From Streptomyces cucumeris (GTDB lineage Bacteria > Actinomycetota > Actinomycetes > Streptomycetales > Streptomycetaceae), in contig NZ_JANCLX010000015.1 in assembly GCF_024295805.1 (NCBI RefSeq), positions 121,378 to 185,377 of the forward strand: a stretch of DNA of 64,000 bases. The letters are read 5' to 3'. How positions within the stretch are numbered: the first letter of the stretch is position 1; each line of letters begins with the position of its first letter. Below, in pieces: positions 46,092 through 54,976 of this stretch. The notes below the pieces were generated by a model. The model worked only from the letters and a program-made list of their open reading frames with translations. It was not told the origin of the DNA and ran no database searches. A program made the position numbers and the translations under genes.

Positions 46092-46279
46092 GCGGCGACC
46101 ACGGGGTGGAACGGGGTGCCGAGGGCGGAGTCACGCCCGGCGCCAAGCCGGAGCGCGGGCCCCTGGCGCTCCGAGGAGGGCGTCACCATGCTGGTGATCA
46201 CCTATCCGGAGGCGCCGGACGGCCGATGAGTCCGCCGGACCCGCCCGGACTCACCGCACCCACCTGGACTCGCCCGGAC
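46092..46279. other. Gap with possible decayed small ORF
   Basis: An ATG overlaps the nitrilase stop (ATGA, 46088), but the frame soon becomes Gly/Arg-rich. In another frame 46154-46229 reads RSEEGVTMLVITYPEAPDGR and a stop. This may be a frameshifted remnant or chance; no function can be assigned. Confidence 0.25.
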
Positions 46280-46918
46280 TCACCCGGCGAGCAGCACCTT
46301 GAGCGTCGTCTCCAGATGGCCGCTGATCGCCGCGCGGGCGGCCTCCGTGTCCCCGGCGGCCACCGCGTCCAGGATGGCCCGGTGCTCGCAGAGCACTTCC
46401 TCCTGGCGGCCGGTCTGGTTGTACAGGGCCACCACCCCGGCCCGGATCTGACGGCTGCGCAGCCCTTCGTAGTGCCGGTTGAGGAGTTCATTGCCCACCG
46501 CGGCGATCAGGGTCGCGTGGAACAGGTGGTCCACGGCGATGAACTCCTTGGCCTGGTCGGGGCCGGTGAGCCCGCGCTGCCGCTCCAGCAGCTCGGTCAG
46601 CTCCGCCACCGGCACCTTCCCCGCCGCGATCGACTGGTCGGCTGCGTACCGCTCGACGATCCCCCGCAACTCCATCAGCTCGGTGATCTCCCGGCCGGAC
46701 AGCGGCGCGATATGCGCACCGCGCTTGGGGACCAGCCGGACCAGGTCCTCGGCCGCGAGCAGCAGCAGGGCCTCGCGGATCGGGGTCCGGGAGATGCCGA
46801 TCCGGTCGGCGATCTCCTGCTCGGTCAGGAACCTGCCCTGCATGTCGGGATCGGTCAGCACGGTTTCCTTCAGAAACGCGTACGCCTTCTCTCGTCCGGA
46901 CTGCACCTGGGCCCCCAT
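46280..46918 (-). CDS. GntR/FadR-family regulator (FCD type)
   Basis: 212-residue repressor or activator. Winged HTH: LTEQEIADRIGISRTPIREALLLLAAEDLV; FCD effector domain with metal-ligand type residues in VDHLFHATLIAAVGN and CEHRAILDAVAAGD. ATG at 46918. Its own promoter has the operator GCATAC-AACTC-GTATAC, and the same type lies between the DUF2848 and MHS genes, so it probably controls the whole module and itself. Effector is probably an organic acid. Confidence 0.92.
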   Translation of the reverse strand: MGAQVQSGREKAYAFLKETVLTDPDMQGRFLTEQEIADRIGISRTPIREALLLLAAEDLVRLVPKRGAHIAPLSGREITELMELRGIVERYAADQSIAAGKVPVAELTELLERQRGLTGPDQAKEFIAVDHLFHATLIAAVGNELLNRHYEGLRSRQIRAGVVALYNQTGRQEEVLCEHRAILDAVAAGDTEAARAAISGHLETTLKVLLAG

Positions 46919-46932
46919 GGCTGTGGCTCATC

Positions 46933-46949
46933 GCATACAACTCGTATAC
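46933..46949. promoter_or_regulatory. GntR-type operator, site 2
   Basis: GCATAC-AACTC-GTATAC, 15 bp before the GntR start codon; same half-sites and spacing as site 1 at 43685-43701. Suggests autoregulation. Confidence 0.75.
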
Positions 46950-47026
46950 GGAAATTATCACGGAGGGACGGGACCCGCGCCGGTGATCCGTGAGCCGGGG
47001 CCGGCCGGAGCGGAGCGGGCCGGCGC

Positions 47027-48148
47027 TCATCGCGCACTCTGCCCATCGGTCCGCCCGGCACCCCGGCCCACCAGCCGCAGACCGCCCTCGGCGCTGTCCC
47101 GCCCGGTGTCCTCCGCCGCCTGCTTCTCGGCCCCCATGACCAGCACCACCTTGCCGGTGACGGTGCCCGACTCGGCCAGCCGCATTGCCTTCGCGGCCTC
47201 GCTCAGCGGGATCCGCGCCGCCACCTGGGCGGAGAACTCCCCGCTCGACAGCAGCGCCAGCACCTGGCCCAGATCGGCGCGCATCCGCGCCTGGTAGCTG
47301 TCCAGCCGCCGCCGTCCGGCCCACAGGTTGTAGAAGTGCGCCCCGCGTCCGTTCGGTAGCAGGTTCCACAGCAGCAGCCGCCCGAACAGCTTGAGCACCG
47401 GCATCCGCGACGATCCCGCCACATCCCGGGTGGCGGCCGTGCCGTACGAGACCAGCGTGCCGCCACGGGTCAGCAGCCGGAAGGAGTCGATGATGCCCTC
47501 GCCGCCCACATGGTCGAAGACCGCGTCCACCCCGCCGGGCGCCAATTCGCGCACCCGCGCGGTCAGATCGGGGTCCCGGTAGTCGAGCGGAACGGCGCCC
47601 AGCGCCCGGACGGCCGCGTGATGGCGGGGTGAGGCGGTGCCGATGACCCTGATACCCGCGTGCCGGGCGAGCTGGACGAGGGTGGACCCCACGCCGCCAT
47701 TGGCCCCGAGGACCAGGATCGTGCCCCCGGAGCGGACCTTGGCCACGCGGTGGAGCATCTGCCACGCCGTGATCCCGTTGACCACCACCGTCTCCGCCTC
47801 GGCCGCGCCGACCCCGTCCGGCACCGGGACCAGATCGCCCGCGTCGACCAGGGTGTGGGTGGACCAGCCGCCCGTCTTCGTCAGCACCGCGAACCGGCCG
47901 CCCCGCAGCGCCGGGTCCACCCCGGCGCCGGTGGCGACGACCTTCCCCACCAGGTCATAGCCGGGCACGAAGGGGAACGGCGGCTGGTCGTAGTACTTCC
48001 CCCGGCGCATCTGCTGCTCGGCGAACGAGACCCCGGACGCCTCGACCTCCACCAGCGCCTGGCCGGGGCCGGGCTCGGGGAGCGGGCGGGTGCGGACCTG
48101 GAGCCCCTCGGGCTCCACCTGACCGGGCAGCACGATTTCGGTGAGCAT
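47027..48148 (-). CDS. Zinc-independent medium-chain dehydrogenase (quinone oxidoreductase-like)
   Basis: 373-residue NADPH-dependent oxidoreductase of the QOR/zeta-crystallin group. GroES-like N-domain (GVSFAEQQMRRGKYYDQPPFPFVPGYDLVG, in part), then a Rossmann fold with VLGANGGVGSTLVQLARHAG. Zinc ligands of alcohol dehydrogenases are absent. The C-terminal 30 residues after VVLVMGAEK are a hydrophilic tail. ATG at 48148. Divergent from a TetR gene, which likely regulates it. Substrate probably a reactive enone or quinone. Confidence 0.88.
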   Translation of the reverse strand: MLTEIVLPGQVEPEGLQVRTRPLPEPGPGQALVEVEASGVSFAEQQMRRGKYYDQPPFPFVPGYDLVGKVVATGAGVDPALRGGRFAVLTKTGGWSTHTLVDAGDLVPVPDGVGAAEAETVVVNGITAWQMLHRVAKVRSGGTILVLGANGGVGSTLVQLARHAGIRVIGTASPRHHAAVRALGAVPLDYRDPDLTARVRELAPGGVDAVFDHVGGEGIIDSFRLLTRGGTLVSYGTAATRDVAGSSRMPVLKLFGRLLLWNLLPNGRGAHFYNLWAGRRRLDSYQARMRADLGQVLALLSSGEFSAQVAARIPLSEAAKAMRLAESGTVTGKVVLVMGAEKQAAEDTGRDSAEGGLRLVGRGAGRTDGQSAR

Positions 48149-48203
48149 GACGACCTCGTTTCTCCTGGGCCTCGCGATCGCCGTGAGGTGATCGATGTGA
48201 GGT

Positions 48204-48223
48204 GTTCTTTCGTCCGTGAGAAC
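48204..48223. promoter_or_regulatory. Candidate TetR operator in the divergent region
   Basis: GTTCT-N10-AGAAC lies between the oxidoreductase and TetR genes, with nearby AT-rich TAACTAAACAAT that may be a -10 region. Symmetry by eye only. Confidence 0.4.
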
Positions 48224-48355
48224 TTCTAACTAAACAATGAACCTGTTACCCTCGATGTGTCAACCCCGGATCCGCACCGGGATTCCGGGCCGGAAGCGGG
48301 CCCCGGCCGGCAGCCCCGGTCCGGGCCGCCCGTACGGAAGGTGAGAGGCGCGTCG

Positions 48356-49024
48356 ATGGCGACAGCACGGCGGGAGCGCTACCGCAAACAGACCCGTGAG
48401 GAGGCCAAGGCCGTGGCCCTCACCCAGCTCGCCGAGGCGGGCACGGCGGGCATCTCGGTGAACGCGATCGCGAAGGCGATGGGTATGACCGGCCCCGCGC
48501 TCTACCGCTATTTCGCGGGCCGGGACGAGCTGCTCACCGAGCTGATCACCGATGCCTACCGCGATCTGGCCGAGGCCGCGGCCGCCGCCGTCGCCGAGGC
48601 CGCCCCCGGCGACCGCTTCCGCGCGCTGGCCCATGCCATCCGCGCGTGGGCCGCAGCGCAGCCCGACCGCTATCTGCTCATCTACGGCACCCCGGTGCCC
48701 GGTTACCAGGCGCCGCCCGAGACCACCGAGATCGCCGGCAAGCTGATGCGCACGATCCTCGACGCCTGCGCGGAGCTGGACGGCCCGGCCGCCGGTGGTC
48801 CCTTCTCCCCCCTGGAGGCCGAGCTCGCGCGGCAGCTCGAGGCGGTCGGCCCCTGGGCGGACGGCACGGATCCCGCCGGAGAGGTGAAGGGGCGCGCGCT
48901 GCGCACCTGGACCCGGCTGCACGGGGTGATCAGCCTCGATGTGCAGGGCCAGTTCAGCGGGATGGGGTTCGATCCGGGGGCGCTCTTCGAGGCCGAGGTC
49001 GAGGCCCTCATGCGCGGCGTCTGA
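48356..49024 (+). CDS. TetR-family regulator (WHG C-terminal domain)
   Basis: 222-residue repressor. HTH: GISVNAIAKAMGMTGPALYRYFAGRDELLTELI near residues 33-65. The C-domain contains RAWAAAQPDRYLLIYGTPVPGY, typical of the TetR_C_33/WHG type. ATG at 48356 with GTGAGAGG upstream is preferred over a GTG at 48257 that adds 33 disordered residues. Divergent from the quinone oxidoreductase, 207 bp apart; local control of that gene is the best guess. Confidence 0.88.
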   Translation: MATARRERYRKQTREEAKAVALTQLAEAGTAGISVNAIAKAMGMTGPALYRYFAGRDELLTELITDAYRDLAEAAAAAVAEAAPGDRFRALAHAIRAWAAAQPDRYLLIYGTPVPGYQAPPETTEIAGKLMRTILDACAELDGPAAGGPFSPLEAELARQLEAVGPWADGTDPAGEVKGRALRTWTRLHGVISLDVQGQFSGMGFDPGALFEAEVEALMRGV

Positions 49025-49197
49025 GCGCGCGGCGCCGGAGGCCGCCCCGGCCGCCCCCGGCACCTGAGCCGCCTTGCGGGGACCCCGGCCGGTCTCCGGG
49101 GACCCGAGCTGCCCTCCGGGACCCGAGCTGCCCTCCGGCCGCTCCCGGCGCACACTGGAAGCGCACCGGAGCGTCGTACGGGTGACCGGAGGCCGCG

Positions 49198-49731
49198 ATG
49201 GAGTCCGCCGAGTTCGATGTGGTCGTGGAGATCCCGGAGGGGTCCCGTAACAAGTACGAGATGGACCATGAGGAAGGCCGGATCCGGCTGGACCGGATGC
49301 TGTTCACCGCCACCAAGTACCCGGCGGACTACGGCTACATCGATGACACCCTCGGCCGTGACGGCGATCCGCTCGACGCCCTGGTCACGGTCGGGGAGCC
49401 CACCTTCCCCGGCTGTGTGATCCTCTGCCGGGCCATCGGCATGTATGTGATGAGCGACGAGAAGGGGCCGGACGAGAAGGTTCTCTGCGTTCCCGCCCAC
49501 GATCCGCGCTACACCGATGTCCAGGACATCGACGACGTCCCCGAATTCGACCGTATGGAGATCACCCACTTCTTCGAGGTCTACAAGGACCTTGAGCCCG
49601 GGAAATCGGTGGAGGGTTCCCACTGGGAGGGCCGCGACGACGCGTACGCGGAGATAGCCGCCTCCCGCGCCCGCGCCACCGCGACCGCCCCTCCCGGCCC
49701 CGCCCCTCCCGGTACCGCCCACCCCGGTTGA
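49198..49731 (+). CDS. Inorganic pyrophosphatase, family I
   Basis: 177-residue Mg-dependent PPi hydrolase. Full signature: EIPEGSRNKYEMDHE, YPADYGYID and DGDPLDALV at 55-63, FFEVYKDLEPGKSVEG. The C-terminal 20 residues are an Ala/Pro tail not usual for the family. Streptomyces normally encode ppa elsewhere, so this may be a second copy; that is from memory. ATG at 49198. Neighbours give no clue to a special role. Confidence 0.92.
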   Translation: MESAEFDVVVEIPEGSRNKYEMDHEEGRIRLDRMLFTATKYPADYGYIDDTLGRDGDPLDALVTVGEPTFPGCVILCRAIGMYVMSDEKGPDEKVLCVPAHDPRYTDVQDIDDVPEFDRMEITHFFEVYKDLEPGKSVEGSHWEGRDDAYAEIAASRARATATAPPGPAPPGTAHPG

Positions 49732-49775
49732 GCTCGTCCCGGTTGAGCCGAGCCGGTGCGCCTGCTCCCGGCCGT

Positions 49776-51674
49776 CTACGGCTCGGCGCGCGGCGCCGGA
49801 ACGCCACGGTCGTTCTGCAGCTCCCACAACTCCCGGAACAGCCCCGGCGATCGGGTCAGCTCCGCGAATGTCCCCTGCTGGATCACCCGCCCGTGGTCGA
49901 GCACCACGATCCGGTCGGCCACCGCCACGTTCGCCAGCCGGTGCGTCACCAGCACCACCGCCCGGTCCTCCGCCAGCCGCCGCAGACCCGCGAAGATCCG
50001 GTGCTCGGCCCGCGCGTCCAGGGCGCTGGTCGGCTCGTCCATGACCAGCAGCCCGGCGGGCCGGTGGAACGCCCGCGCCAGCGCGATGCGCTGCCACTGC
50101 CCGCCGGACAGCTCCACCCCGCCCCACCACTGCCGGGCCAGCAGCGTGTCCAGCCCGCTGCGCAGCCCGTCCACCACCTCATGGGCACCGGAGTGCGCCG
50201 CCGCCGTCCGCACCGCCTCGTCCCCGCCATGCGGCTGCCCCAGGGTGATGTTGTCCCGGGCGTTCAGCGGCCAGTGGGCGTAGTCCTGCGGCACGACCGC
50301 CGTCTGCCGCCACATCTCCTGCGGATCGAGCTCCTCCACACTGGTGCCGTCCCAGGTCACCGCGCCTTTGCTGGGCAGATAGAGCCCGGTGAGCAGTTTG
50401 CTGAGCGTGGTCTTGCCCGAACCGTTCTCCCCGACCAGCGCCAGGACCTCACCGCGCCGCACCTCCAGGGTGACGTCGTCCAGCGCCGGGGCATCCGATG
50501 CCGGGTACGCGTATGTCAGCCCCTCCGCCCGGATCACCCGCGGCGACTCCGGGGCGCCGGTGCCGCGCCGCATCCGGTGGCCGCCCGCCTCCTCGATGAA
50601 CTCCGCCCAGTCGTCGAGGTACAGCCCGGTGCGGAACAGCCGGGTGCCGTAACCGACCATGCCCTGCAACGAGGTGGCCACCGTGCGCAGCGCGAAGACG
50701 GCCGTCCCCGCCGAGGCCACCGACATCCGCCCCGACCCCAGCAGCAGGGCCAGCGACACCCACACCAGCGCCGAGGCGATCCCCCCGGCCACCGCCCCCA
50801 GCAGCGCGTACCGCGCGCCCCGGTGCACCGCCTTGTCGGTCGCGGTGTCCACCCGCGCCCCGATGGACCGGTAGCGCTCCAGCAGGAAGCGGGCCATGGT
50901 GCCCGACCGGAGCTGATCGGCGATGTCCTTGTCGATCATGTACCAGCGCAGCAGCGCCAGGGTGTTCCGGTCCGCGCTCATCGCCCGGCTGGTCTCGTAC
51001 TGGACCCGGGCGGCCTTCATCCCGGCGATCCCCTGGGGCAGCGCGGCCAGCAACAGCAGCGGCAGCAGCGCCGGATGCAGCACCGTGACCACGCCCGCCG
51101 CGGCGATCAGCGACGCCAGACAGGCCATGAGCTGCTGTGACTCGGTGATCAGATCCTGTGCGACCTCGGCGCCCCGGTCCGCCGCGTCCCACTTGTCGTT
51201 GAACCCCGGGTTGTCGTACGCCGCCAGCTCGGCGTTGATCGCCGCGTCCAGCATCTGCGTCTCGGCCTCCCGCGAGATCCGGGGCGACAGCCTGCTGGAG
51301 ATGTTGGTGATCGCGATCCCCAGCAGTGCGCGCAGCCCGGCCGCCCCGGCCAGTACCGCGATCGACGGCAGCGCCTCCCGCAGCCGTTCGGTGATCTGCC
51401 CGGAGGAGATCAGTGCCGTGATGGTGCCGGTGGTGGCCAGCAGTCCGAAGGCTTCAAAGAAGCCCGACAGCGCCTGGCACACCAGCAGTGCCACCACCGC
51501 CCTGCGGTCCACCGTCCAGGCCAGCGCCAGCGATCTGCGCACCAGCTGCGGCAGTCTGCGGGCCATGGTCCGGGTGGTGATCGGGTTGTCCGCCATCGCC
51601 ACCAGCGACGGAGGGCGGAACCTCAGTTCCTCGTCGGGCTGTTCGGCCGGTTGCTCAGCAGTCTCTGATGCCAC
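49776..51674 (-). CDS. ABC exporter, fused membrane and ATPase domains
   Basis: 632-residue half-transporter, likely a homodimeric exporter. Six helices in residues 50-330, then an ATPase with Walker A GENGSGKTT, Q-loop VVPQDYAHWP, signature VELSGGQWQR and Walker B LLVMDEPTSALD with H-loop THRLAN. GTG at 51674 has AGGGGG close by. Relatives include lantibiotic and other peptide or lipid exporters; no precursor peptide or modification enzyme is visible here. It is transcribed alone. Confidence 0.88.
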   Translation of the reverse strand: MASETAEQPAEQPDEELRFRPPSLVAMADNPITTRTMARRLPQLVRRSLALAWTVDRRAVVALLVCQALSGFFEAFGLLATTGTITALISSGQITERLREALPSIAVLAGAAGLRALLGIAITNISSRLSPRISREAETQMLDAAINAELAAYDNPGFNDKWDAADRGAEVAQDLITESQQLMACLASLIAAAGVVTVLHPALLPLLLLAALPQGIAGMKAARVQYETSRAMSADRNTLALLRWYMIDKDIADQLRSGTMARFLLERYRSIGARVDTATDKAVHRGARYALLGAVAGGIASALVWVSLALLLGSGRMSVASAGTAVFALRTVATSLQGMVGYGTRLFRTGLYLDDWAEFIEEAGGHRMRRGTGAPESPRVIRAEGLTYAYPASDAPALDDVTLEVRRGEVLALVGENGSGKTTLSKLLTGLYLPSKGAVTWDGTSVEELDPQEMWRQTAVVPQDYAHWPLNARDNITLGQPHGGDEAVRTAAAHSGAHEVVDGLRSGLDTLLARQWWGGVELSGGQWQRIALARAFHRPAGLLVMDEPTSALDARAEHRIFAGLRRLAEDRAVVLVTHRLANVAVADRIVVLDHGRVIQQGTFAELTRSPGLFRELWELQNDRGVPAPRAEP

Positions 51675-51834
51675 GAATCCCCCTGGACGGTGCAACGGAG
51701 TTGTTCAGCGCGATCGGCGTCGTATGGTGCGGTGCCGCACAGACTGCCGCAAATCAGCGATATCCGCCGCGAGTCAGGGAAGAGGTGCACACGATCGGGC
51801 ACGATTCGGCCGTCGCTCCGCAGGAGGTGGAACA

Positions 51835-51874
51835 CCCCGGGGTCCGGACCGGATCACCGGCCCGGACCCCGGGG
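51835..51874 (-). terminator. Terminator after the metalloprotease-lectin gene
   Basis: CCCCGGGGTCCGG pairs perfectly with CCGGACCCCGGGG across a 14-nt loop, 38 bp beyond the stop. It lies in the 51675-51911 gap, which otherwise holds the exporter promoter. Confidence 0.82.
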
Positions 51875-51911
51875 GACGCGCTCGGCGCGGGCTGCTGCGG
51901 TCTGCCGCGGG

Positions 51912-53192
51912 CTACTTCGGAGCGGCCCAGACCTGGCGTTTGTAGGAGTTCGCCGAGTGGAGCTGGATCCTGGTGCCATCGGTGGTCCTGCCACCGGTCA
52001 CATCCAGCACCTTGCCCGAGGCGATATGCGTGATCTGGCCCTTGGCATTGACCGACCAGCGCTGCGACGGGCCGCCGTCGCAGTCGCGCAGCTGGATCCT
52101 GTTGCCGTCGGCGGTCGCGTTGTCCGCGTTGTCCAGGCACTTGCCCAGCGCGCGGAACGTGCCGTCCCGGTCCAGGATCCACGACTGGGTCGCCGAGCCG
52201 TTGCACCGGTAGAGCTGGATCTGCGTACCGTTGGCCGGGTTCCCCGCCTTGACGTCCAGGCACTTGCCGCCGAGGCCGGTCACCTTGCCCTGCGGGGGCA
52301 CCGCCGCACCGGCGCCCTTGGCCAGCAGACGCAGGCCCTGGACGTCGAACTGCTGGACGTAGGTGCCCGCGCGGCTGTCCTGGTACCCGCCGGCCGGCGA
52401 GCACAGGACCGGCTTCTGGTGGGAATCGCCGGCGACGGCGCAGTCGCCCCGCGCCGAACTGCGGTTGGCGTGGGCCAGCCCCATGGTGTGGCCCAGTTCA
52501 TGGCTGATGTGGTTGCTCATGCGCTTCTCGCCGATGGAGGGCAGGGGCTTGCCCGCCGACGTGAAGAACTCGCTGTCGATGTAGGCGTGTCCGCTGGTCA
52601 CCGTGTCGGCCACGGAGGAGGCGATGAGACCGCAGCTCAGGTTCTTCTTCCCGGACCCGTCGCGTACGACCTTCCAGCCGCTCTGCCCGCCGTTCTCGGG
52701 CGGGACGCACGGGCGCTTCAGCACCCCGACGACCACGACTCCCTTGGGCCGCACATAGTCCCAGCCCACCGGCTGGGTGTCGACGTCGATCGGCAGGTTG
52801 GTGATGCGCCGGAGCTCCTTGGCCGATGTCTTCGCATAACGGCCCAGCCAGTCCACGGACTTCTGATCGTAGAACTTGATGGTGTAGCCGCCGGCCAGCA
52901 GTTTGCGCGGACCGGCCAGTTTCCACCCCTCGCCGTGCGGAGCGGCGACCGCGGCCAGGCCGCGCACACCGGACGATGTCACCGGCATGACACCGTCCTT
53001 GAAGACCGTCCCGTCGGTGCCGGAGACACCGGAGTCCTCCTGGTGGGGCGCCGCCGCCACGGGCCGGTGCCGGTCGTCCGGCTCGTCGTCGTCGGTGCCG
53101 AAAGCGCTGGAAGAGAGCTGGAGACCCCCCGCGACCGCCGCCGCCGCACAGATGGCGATGATCGACATCCGGCGCTTACCCGTGAATCCCAC
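51912..53192 (-). CDS. Secreted metzincin-like zinc protease with ricin-B lectin domain
   Basis: 426-residue exported protein. Signal segment SIIAICAAAAVAGGLQL, then a zinc protease domain with HELGHTMGLAH (His231, Glu232, His235, His241), the metzincin HExxHxxGxxH motif, and cysteine pairs. From about residue 295 a ricin-B beta-trefoil follows, with repeated GKCLD / QLY-x-CNG / QxW units, for sugar binding. GTG at 53192 follows AAAAGGAAACGGGGAC. Probably an extracellular protease targeted to glycans; lectin and protease order is unusual but seen in actinomycetes. Confidence 0.88.
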   Translation of the reverse strand: MGFTGKRRMSIIAICAAAAVAGGLQLSSSAFGTDDDEPDDRHRPVAAAPHQEDSGVSGTDGTVFKDGVMPVTSSGVRGLAAVAAPHGEGWKLAGPRKLLAGGYTIKFYDQKSVDWLGRYAKTSAKELRRITNLPIDVDTQPVGWDYVRPKGVVVVGVLKRPCVPPENGGQSGWKVVRDGSGKKNLSCGLIASSVADTVTSGHAYIDSEFFTSAGKPLPSIGEKRMSNHISHELGHTMGLAHANRSSARGDCAVAGDSHQKPVLCSPAGGYQDSRAGTYVQQFDVQGLRLLAKGAGAAVPPQGKVTGLGGKCLDVKAGNPANGTQIQLYRCNGSATQSWILDRDGTFRALGKCLDNADNATADGNRIQLRDCDGGPSQRWSVNAKGQITHIASGKVLDVTGGRTTDGTRIQLHSANSYKRQVWAAPK

Positions 53193-53457
53193 GTCCCCGT
53201 TTCCTTTTCACCCGGTGCGGTTGCCGTGTTCCGGACCGGGGGAGCTGGAACCGGCGAAGAGAAGGCCGCGGCGGCAGGCCGTAAGTCCGTACGGACCCTT
53301 GGGAACGCCTGGACCGCCGCGGCGGGCGTGCACAGTGACTCGGGGATTCCCTTGGCAAAGATCCCCTGACGCTTCCCCCGGTGCACGCATCATCAGGATG
53401 TCCCAGCCACCGGGAAAGGTCATGAGCACAGAGTCCACAGTCGTGTTGGCAATCCGT

Positions 53458-54465
53458 TCACTTCCGGCGTCCGCCACCTCCGCCGCCACCGGCGATCGCC
53501 CGGTGGCGGCGGTCCCTGGGAGTGGCGCCGTAGGCGGCGCGGTAGGCCCGGCTGAAGTCCGACGCGCGGGGGAAGCCCCAGCGGGTGGCGATGGCGTGGA
53601 TGGGGGTCGTGCCGAGCGCCGGGTCGGTGAGATCGCGATGGGCCGCCTCCAGGCGCAGCCGGCGGATCCAGTCGGCGACGGTGGTCTCCTGGTCCTTGAA
53701 GAGACGGTGCAGATAGCTGACGGAGATGTGGTGGGCGGCGGCCACGGACCTCGGGGTGAGCCCGGGGTCGTGCAGCCGCGCGCGGATGAACGCCTGGATC
53801 CGCAGGGTGAGGGACCGCTGCCGGGTCTCCGGAGGCAGCGCCCTGTCCTCTTCGAGCGCATGGGCGAACACCATGGAGATCAGGTCGCACGCGATCTTGC
53901 CAAGCCGGGGCGCGTCGGCGGGCCCGTACGCGGAGGTGTCGGCAGCAAGCTGGGTGAGGAACCCCGACAGCAGCGCGCCGACTCCCTCACGTGCCGAGAC
54001 CGGATGCGAGATGATCCGGCGCACCTTGTCGTGCGACAGCGGCACCAGGGCCTGGGGTATCTCCACGCCCACGATTCTGACCGGGTTCCCGGTGCTGCGG
54101 ACCTCGTACTCCAGCGAGGAGGAGTTGACGTGCAGGTCGAGCGGCCGGTACGCGGCCTCCCGGTGCCCCCACACCCCGGCCCCGGTGCCGTGCAGGACGA
54201 GCGAGAGGTGGTACGACTCGGGGTCGGACTGCCGGATCAGCTTCGGGGTGCGGCGGAAGACCACCGGCTGGAATTCGGCCGGCCACACCGCGACCTCACC
54301 GAGCGGCAGGACGCGCTGACGGGCGTGGTAGTCCTCGGTGCGGTCGCGGTGCAGCTCCAAGGGGGCGTGGGTCCGGCCCATCCGCTCCACCCAGGCGTCG
54401 AACCGGTCGGCCGCGGCCATCTCTTCGGTCCGGAACACCATCTCGTCCAGCAACTGCCCCTCCAT
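53458..54465 (-). CDS. AraC-family regulator
   Basis: 335-residue activator. N-terminal AraC_binding_2-type sensor (DRFDAWVERMGRTHAPLEL...), C-terminal pair of HTH: DPGLTPRSVAAAHHISVSYLHRLFK and HAIATRWGFPRASDFSRAYRAAYG. A Gly run ends the protein. ATG at 54465 is used because the domain begins just after it. The target is not obvious; the metalloprotease-lectin gene lies downstream on the same strand after 265 bp in which I see no other gene. Confidence 0.88.
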   Translation of the reverse strand: MEGQLLDEMVFRTEEMAAADRFDAWVERMGRTHAPLELHRDRTEDYHARQRVLPLGEVAVWPAEFQPVVFRRTPKLIRQSDPESYHLSLVLHGTGAGVWGHREAAYRPLDLHVNSSSLEYEVRSTGNPVRIVGVEIPQALVPLSHDKVRRIISHPVSAREGVGALLSGFLTQLAADTSAYGPADAPRLGKIACDLISMVFAHALEEDRALPPETRQRSLTLRIQAFIRARLHDPGLTPRSVAAAHHISVSYLHRLFKDQETTVADWIRRLRLEAAHRDLTDPALGTTPIHAIATRWGFPRASDFSRAYRAAYGATPRDRRHRAIAGGGGGGGRRK

Positions 54466-54580
54466 ATGCCTGCCGTGGCGCGCGCCGCGCACCGGCGCCC
54501 TGGTGCGTGAGCCCCCTCTCACCCCTGCTCAGCGCACGATCTCACGCCCCCACACGGAACGCCCCGACACGGAAAAGCCG

Positions 54581-54745
54581 TTAGACGTCGAAGTACGGCA
54601 TGGAATTGCTTCTGACCCGTATCAGCGTTCTCTCCCAGAGACGCTCGGTGCACAACTCGGTGCACCTGGCGACGTACAGCGAGTGTTCCTGGCTGGACGC
54701 TCCACTCGGGATATACGACTCCTGGGAGTCGAGCGGATCACTCAT
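54581..54745 (-). CDS. Small hypothetical protein, 54 residues
   Basis: A 54-residue peptide starting MSDPLDSQESYIPSGASS, with two Cys residues (ARCTELCTE) and an acidic end FDV. Its ATG overlaps the end of the 76-residue gene (ATGAGTGA, 54738-54745), strong evidence for translational coupling. Unknown family. Confidence 0.5.
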   Translation of the reverse strand: MSDPLDSQESYIPSGASSQEHSLYVARCTELCTERLWERTLIRVRSNSMPYFDV

Positions 54746-54968
54746 CGATACTCCGTGTGGATGGCTCTCCATGTGTTTCACGCCGGTCACACTCCGGCGA
54801 GGCCACATGGCAGTCATGATCCGTCCCGTTGTGCAGCTCGTTTCGTACTTCACGCCAAGCACGGATGATCTGCGGAAGCTTCGACAGCACCTCGCCCACC
54901 TGTGTTAGTAGGAGCGTGAGGCAACCGAAAGCGGCAAGGGTGATCAGGCTGAGGTTGTCCCAACTCAT
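54738..54968 (-). CDS. Small single-pass membrane protein, 76 residues
   Basis: 76-residue protein with one hydrophobic segment (SLITLAAFGCLTLLLTQV, residues 6-23), then a basic amphipathic stretch LPQIIRAWREVRNEL and a His/Cys/Asp-rich tail. It starts 8 bp after the zinc-ribbon gene and ends overlapping the next tiny gene, so it is the middle of a three-gene operon. Membrane anchor or small toxin-like subunit are possibilities, unsupported by homology. Confidence 0.5.
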   Translation of the reverse strand: MSWDNLSLITLAAFGCLTLLLTQVGEVLSKLPQIIRAWREVRNELHNGTDHDCHVASPECDRRETHGEPSTRSIDE

Positions 54969-54976
54969 GGGGTGCC

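Noticed and set aside
49736..49780. Direct repeat CCCGGTTGAG near the pyrophosphatase end
   Set aside because: Two short copies only; no partner structure or function seen.
49776..53192. Lanthipeptide or bacteriocin cluster around the ABC exporter
   Set aside because: No precursor-like small ORF with a leader/core pattern and no modification enzyme nearby; the protease next door is a lectin-bearing metzincin, not a leader peptidase.
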